Made by a program: the position numbers and the translations under genes. A stretch of 64,000 bases of DNA. Origin: Calliphora vicina (lineage: Eukaryota > Arthropoda > Insecta > Diptera > Calliphoridae). The notes below the pieces were generated by a model, which saw only the letters and a program-made list of their open reading frames with translations, was not told where the DNA came from and made no database searches. Every line of letters starts with the position of its first letter. Positions within the stretch are counted from its first letter, which is position 1. The stretch is from contig NC_088781.1 of assembly GCF_958450345.1 (NCBI RefSeq), forward strand, positions 46,673,357 to 46,737,356, read 5' to 3'. Of the stretch, positions 59,963 to 64,000 are shown piece by piece.

Positions 59963-60530
59963 ATGAAGCCGAGAGAGCTTGAAAGATTTTGCATGTCCGA
60001 AATGATGTTTGAACGCTATAAAAGTAAATCATTTTTGCAGCGAATCACTATTTACGATACAAATGGATCTAAGCGTAAGCCCGGCCAGACCATCAAATCG
60101 ACCCCAGTGCCAAGGATCCATGGCACTAAGTTAATTTTATGTATTTGTTGGGAGCAAAAGGTTTAGCTGAAATCCATCCAGACCGTCACAGGGAACCTAT
60201 ACGCAATCGTAATATTTCATCATGATAACGTTCGTCCACATGTTGCAATACCTGTTAAAACTATTTAGAAATAAGTGCTTGGGAAGTTTTGTCTCAACCG
60301 CTTTATAGTCCAAACCACGCCCAGTCACAAACCACGCTTCACTTTGGAACAGATATTGATTTGATTTGTTCCTGGCCTCAAAAGATGAGCAGTTCTTTTG
60401 GCTACGTCCGCCGCCTCCAAGCCAAGACCAAGTGGGCGGACGAAGATCAAGATCTTATCGTCGCATAGTGGCGCCAGTAGAACAAGTGAGGTTGCAAAAA
60501 TCAAAAGTTTCAAAAGCCCCTAAAAAATAT
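59963..60530 (+). pseudogene. Second mariner transposase relic
   Basis: The first 67 codons read KPRELERFCMSEMMFERYKS, then KSFLQRI, then KRKPGQTIKSTPVPRIHGTK and LCICWEQK, as in mariner around the first catalytic residue, but the GDEKW site is lost. After a stop at 60164-60166 and frame breaks, IFHHDNVRPHVAIPVK (about 60212-60259) preserves the second catalytic region (HDNARPHVA). FLASKDEQFFWLR (about 60378-60416) is the near-terminal helix. The third catalytic block is degraded. Same broad family as the relics at 49.6 and 58.6 kb. Confidence 0.83.
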
Positions 60531-60909
60531 TGACTAAATCTATTTTATAGTAAATTGTCCAACGATTTCAAGTATTCCACTCTTATTTAACCAGCTTTTT
60601 GGTTCAGAAGATACAGCCCTTCAAAGTTGACTGATTTTCAGTTTTCTGACCATTTTTATGTAATTTGGTCCGCTTTCAGATACAATATGTCGAAAACTAT
60701 GTAGCGGATCGTCAATATTTTTGATTCTATTGATAGATATATTTATTAGGAAAAGAATAAAACAAAATTGTTTGCTTTGTATTTGTCCAGGTAAATCGAT
60801 ATTTACCAACTATCCATTTTTTCCATACATTTCAACTTTGATGGAAAATAAAAAAAAAACTATCAATTTCTATATCTGCCGTAATCCCTGCCATCCCTGC
60901 AGTGGCTGA
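60531..60909. other. No gene seen
   Basis: Short overlapping frames on both strands without motifs. The last 30 bases may belong to the retrotransposon fragment that follows, in another frame. Confidence 0.4.
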
Positions 60910-61062
60910 GTGATGGCGGTAAAACCAGGCGCAGGCGGCAAATTGAGAGTATCGGAAGTGAAAACTAGAAATGGTATTTTGAAGAGGCCAATCCATAAAC
61001 TTGTGTTACTACCAATGGACTGAAGACCGTAGGTCCTTCAATGGAGCCGGTGTTACGTAATT
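60910..61062 (+). pseudogene. BEL/Pao retrotransposon 3' fragment (integrase tail and LTR start)
   Basis: From 60910 one frame reads ...GGKLRVSEVKTRNGILKRP, then IHKLVLLPMD and a stop at 61021-61023. The pattern V-x-x-V-R/K-T-x-x-G-x-x-K/R-R-P-I-H-K-L is the usual end of BEL/Pao polyproteins. TGTTACG, the common start of BEL LTRs, follows at 61051 after a GGAGCCGG tract. The rest of the element and LTR are not present. Confidence 0.75.
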
Positions 61063-61109
61063 TTTTATTGCAAACATTCCTTAACAATTCTTAAGGAATA
61101 ACAATAATA

Positions 61110-61322
61110 AATAATTCGGTATCTCGGGAACTATTGGAGATATTATTACAAAATTTCACATGGTTAGAGCTGAGGTGTTTTTGAGTTGAAATACATTTGT
61201 TCAGCTTCCTAGGGGTAATACGGGCCAGTTTGTGCCCCCTCAAAGTTGGTCACCTCGGGTCTCAAAATTTTTAAAAAAATCCCCGAAAATTCATTTATGA
61301 TCCGAATGAGCTGAGGAGTAAA
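61110..61322 (-). repeat. Dispersed repeat family R1, inverted partial copy
   Basis: Inverse of 48010-48190: cggtatctcgggaactattg, the gagctgaggtgtttttgagt block, TTGGTCACCTCGGGTCT and tttatgatccgaatgagctga. It ends at the MITE at 61325. Confidence 0.8.
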
Positions 61323-61324
61323 TA

Positions 61325-61570
61325 AAAAGCCTTTATTTACTCCTCAGAAGTTCCACAAACCTTGCCCGCTTTGACAAATTTGTACGTTTTTTCATATAAT
61401 GCGTGCAAAAATCTGTTACACTAAAATTTCTGTTAAGTCAGTATGTGTTTGAATTCAAAATTTACATTTGATATGTTAATAACATTTTGTACGCATTATA
61501 TGAAAAAATCTACAAAATTGTCAAAGCGGGCAAGGTTTGTGGAACTTCTGAGGAGTAAATAAAGGCTTTT
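61325..61570. mobile_element. MITE with about 75-bp TIRs (246 bp)
   Basis: AAAAGCCTTTATTTACTCCT and its inverse at the right end extend through AGAAGTTCCACAAACCTTGC and CCGCTTTGACAA with almost no mismatch. TA is present at both ends (61323-61324, 61571-61572). An additional inverted CTGAGGAGTAAATAAA just left of the boundary makes the left tip a small hairpin, so the exact left end is uncertain. Confidence 0.85.
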
Positions 61571-61572
61571 TA

Positions 61573-62223
61573 TATAAGTATTTGATACTGTTGAAAACAT
61601 TATGACCTGAGGATTGATATTTTAGTAAATTTAAATAATTTTATAAAATTTTGGGACTTCATTTACCTTAAAAACTAAAAAAACTTTCATATGGTGATTT
61701 TCCACGAATAAAAATATAAAATTTGATTTAATGTAAAATTTTAACGGTTAAATATATCATAACAAAATTGGGAAATAATTTAGATCCAAATGTCCTTAAA
61801 TTAATGACATTATAATTTTTGACATTTTTTATTTTCAAATACCGAAATTCCTAAAACGGGGAAAATGTGTTCCAAAAACTGAGTTTTTTTAGAAAAGTGC
61901 CTACTGTGACGCTATTTACCTTGTGATAGTAAAACAACTTTCTAAGTATTTAAAACAACATATAGGGTTATACAAATACGGAACTTTTTCGAGGATCGGT
62001 GCTTTGCCTTTTTAGAATTTTTTACTGAAACCTAAATATTTTTTTTAAAATTGTCCAAGTTTGGATAGGTCTGGGGGATACTGTGTCCGCTTAAGTGAGC
62101 CCAATTTTACTTTACATGCTTTTGCATTAAGTTTTCTTTCCGGAACATATAAAAATTGTATATAGTCCCAAAGAAAATTTGTTTCTACAAAAGAAAAAAT
62201 ATAGGGACTTTTTTAGGAAAAAT
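61573..62223. other. No gene seen
   Basis: AT-rich. No repeats recognisable by eye. Confidence 0.4.
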
Positions 62224-62694
62224 CGTAAAAAATTAGGCCCATTTTACATGTTCCAACTTTGGCTGCGTGTAACTTTTTACACGGACGAGATAACTGTTAT
62301 TTTATTTAGAATTTTATTGCCAATATAGCTGATATTTTGAAAAAAAAAATTCGACCCTCCGTAGGGCCGCCATATCTAAAAAACCAAAAAAAATCGAGCA
62401 AAATTAAAAACAAAAAAATAAATAAACCTAAATATCTCTTCAATTGAAGGAGGTAACCTACACATGTAAGCGTATTTTTTGTAGATCTTCTCAAGGACTA
62501 TTTATATTTTAAATTTCAGCTCATTCGGATCATAAATGAATTTTTGGGGATTACCCCTAGGAAGCTGAACAAATCAAACTCAAATCAACTCAAAAACACC
62601 TCAGCTCTAACCATGTGAAATTTTGTAATAATATCTCCAATAGTTCACAAGATACCGAATTATTTCCAAAAAAAAAAGTTTCTAAACCACTGTG
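62224..62694. repeat. Dispersed repeat family R1, copy 2
   Basis: Aligns with 47712-48220 but lacks about 65 bp corresponding to 48045-48108 (from the acccgaggtgacc block). Ends TTTCTAAACCACTGTG. Confidence 0.8.
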
Positions 62695-63209
62695 CGTGCG
62701 TCACAAAATGTTCTCGGCTTTTTATGAAAACGGCAAATGTTTTTTCATGCTAATAAGTTATATTAGAATTCTCTTTCATTCATCTTTCTTTTAGGAATAA
62801 TATTTTGTGTGCTTTATTATGCCAAATTCGCTAAAATTACGAATAAACACTTCAACTTTTAATGTTACTTCCAATTTTTGTCACAAAATTTTGCGATCAA
62901 TTATTTCGCAAGAAATGGCAATTAAAAGGGAATGTCTTATGCCATTTGGAATTGCATTTAAATCTCACTACAGCGTATAGTATACGTTGAAGGTATCTTA
63001 TTTGAATAACCAAAAAATTTTCATATTTAAATATGAAAACGTGTACGAATGAAACGTTCATCACGCAGGATTTGCCCATATAACAATTCTATGTTTTTCT
63101 GTGCTCTATCTTTACGTAGAAGACTATGGTATAAATAATATGTCCCATTTTTTGATTATTTCGCCCCTACACCCTTCAGAAAGTGACCTATTTTTTTAAT
63201 CAAAATATA
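62695..63209. other. No gene seen
   Basis: AT-rich sequence with no recognisable feature. Confidence 0.4.
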
Positions 63210-63600
63210 ACTTTAGGACACATTTTCTAAAATCCCAAAGCTGGGATCAGAAAACGGAAAGTAGCCTTGGAAACCTTGATGTGTTCCCTATTTATCCCCA
63301 AAGTATTTTCCCAGCCCCTATGGAAATGTGCACCCTATGGGCAAAATTGTAAAAAATACAATTTTTTGGATTTTCGCTCCAATTTTTAGGAATTGCAGGA
63401 TTCTATTTAACCTTTTGACAAGTTTTTTACACTCTGTTATTTAGCATGACAAATTGAAAAAACGTTGAAAATTTCATTGAGTTTTGTTAGTAAATAAAGA
63501 TTTTATTACATATTAAATATTTATTGAGTTTATAAAACTAAAATTTGTATCAAAATTTTAATAGGATTGCAAATGTTAGAAACAATTTGATTCACATTTA
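63210..63600 (-). repeat. Dispersed repeat R2, inverted copy 2
   Basis: Inverse of 56870-56950 plus 57523-57815 without the MITE, so it gives the pre-insertion sequence. Shared words include GGAAACCTTGATGTGTTCCC, gacaagttttttacactctg and ATTTTAATAGGATTGCAAAT. Confidence 0.85.
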
Positions 63601-64000
63601 TTCCGAACTAGATTTTTTTGTTAAGATAAGTTAATTTTTGGTCTTACCAAAAAATTTCAAGTCAATATCTCAATTAGATTCAAAAATATGTCAGCTTTAA
63701 AACTCAGTCCATCAAAAATATTGCAGATTTTTAAATTTTAGTATAAAATGTGACTAAGTCAGAAACACTGACTTCTTTTTTGAATAAAATATTTAGAAAA
63801 TTTATACACAAAAAATATGAAAAAGTACTACTTGGTAAGGCCGTTGAAATATCTATCATTACATATCCATATTTTCTATATAATGACATAGTAATCCATA
63901 CATATATCAAAAATAGTCTTAAAATCGTGGTATTCGTGATTTTTTTCTTATATCTTAGTTATTTATGGGACAATTTTCTAGATGTTTAATAGCAACCGGA
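63601..64000. other. No supported gene at the right edge
   Basis: A 79-codon frame (63750-63989) is open but has no motif, no splice context I can judge, and a composition expected by chance in AT-rich DNA. Confidence 0.35.

Noticed and set aside
63750..63989. 79-codon frame at the right edge
   Set aside because: Length is within chance expectation for this composition and I recognise no domain. It could only be judged with flanking sequence and transcripts.

Overview
The window is AT-rich eukaryotic DNA with no intact host gene that I can recognise. Several signs point to a higher fly (cyclorrhaphan, probably calyptrate; inferred, species not determined). These are dispersed repeats with GTCY/GACGGAC proto-microsatellites like the mini-me elements known from Diptera, relics of mariner, Tc1/Tc3, hAT and BEL transposons, and A/T homopolymers throughout. 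It is either deep intergenic DNA or the inside of a very large intron. No tRNA, rRNA or CRISPR locus was found.

Layout. 1-9.8 kb is a stack of nested transposons whose exact target-site duplications let the insertion order be read: a dispersed repeat, a Tc1-type MITE, two hAT elements (one with a readable transposase C-terminus) and a Foldback-like element that itself holds a GC-rich inverted repeat. 9.9-12.4 kb is a degenerate tandem repeat built on AAAAGTACC. 12.4-18.3 kb holds a MITE, a third dispersed-repeat copy that ends in a 19-bp minisatellite, and two converging fragments of a WPPRSC-type mariner-like transposase. 18.3-27.2 kb is an 8.9-kb array of an 11-bp satellite (AGAACAGAACT). 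28.5-32.3 kb contains the most complete mobile element, a Tc3-like DD34E transposon of about 1.6 kb carrying a later hAT insertion. 32.7-36.6 kb has another hAT element with a transposase relic and a mariner-like pseudogene hit by a MITE.

38.5-53.8 kb carries four more satellite loci of the same family: two on the opposite strand, one on the same strand, and one two-part array with an older 12-bp block and a pure 11-bp block that differs from the main unit by one base. 49.6-63.6 kb is a graveyard of mariner fragments, a BEL/Pao 3' end, several MITEs and inverted copies of dispersed families.

Satellite makes up about 14.2 kb (about 22%) of the window. Because CTAG occurs in every main unit, both strands meet a TAG stop in every frame every 33 bases, so the arrays cannot code. 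The notable themes are repeated homogenisation and inversion of one short satellite family, a transposon terminus directly abutting the largest array, and well-dated nested insertions. I see no evidence of a coordinated multi-gene system.
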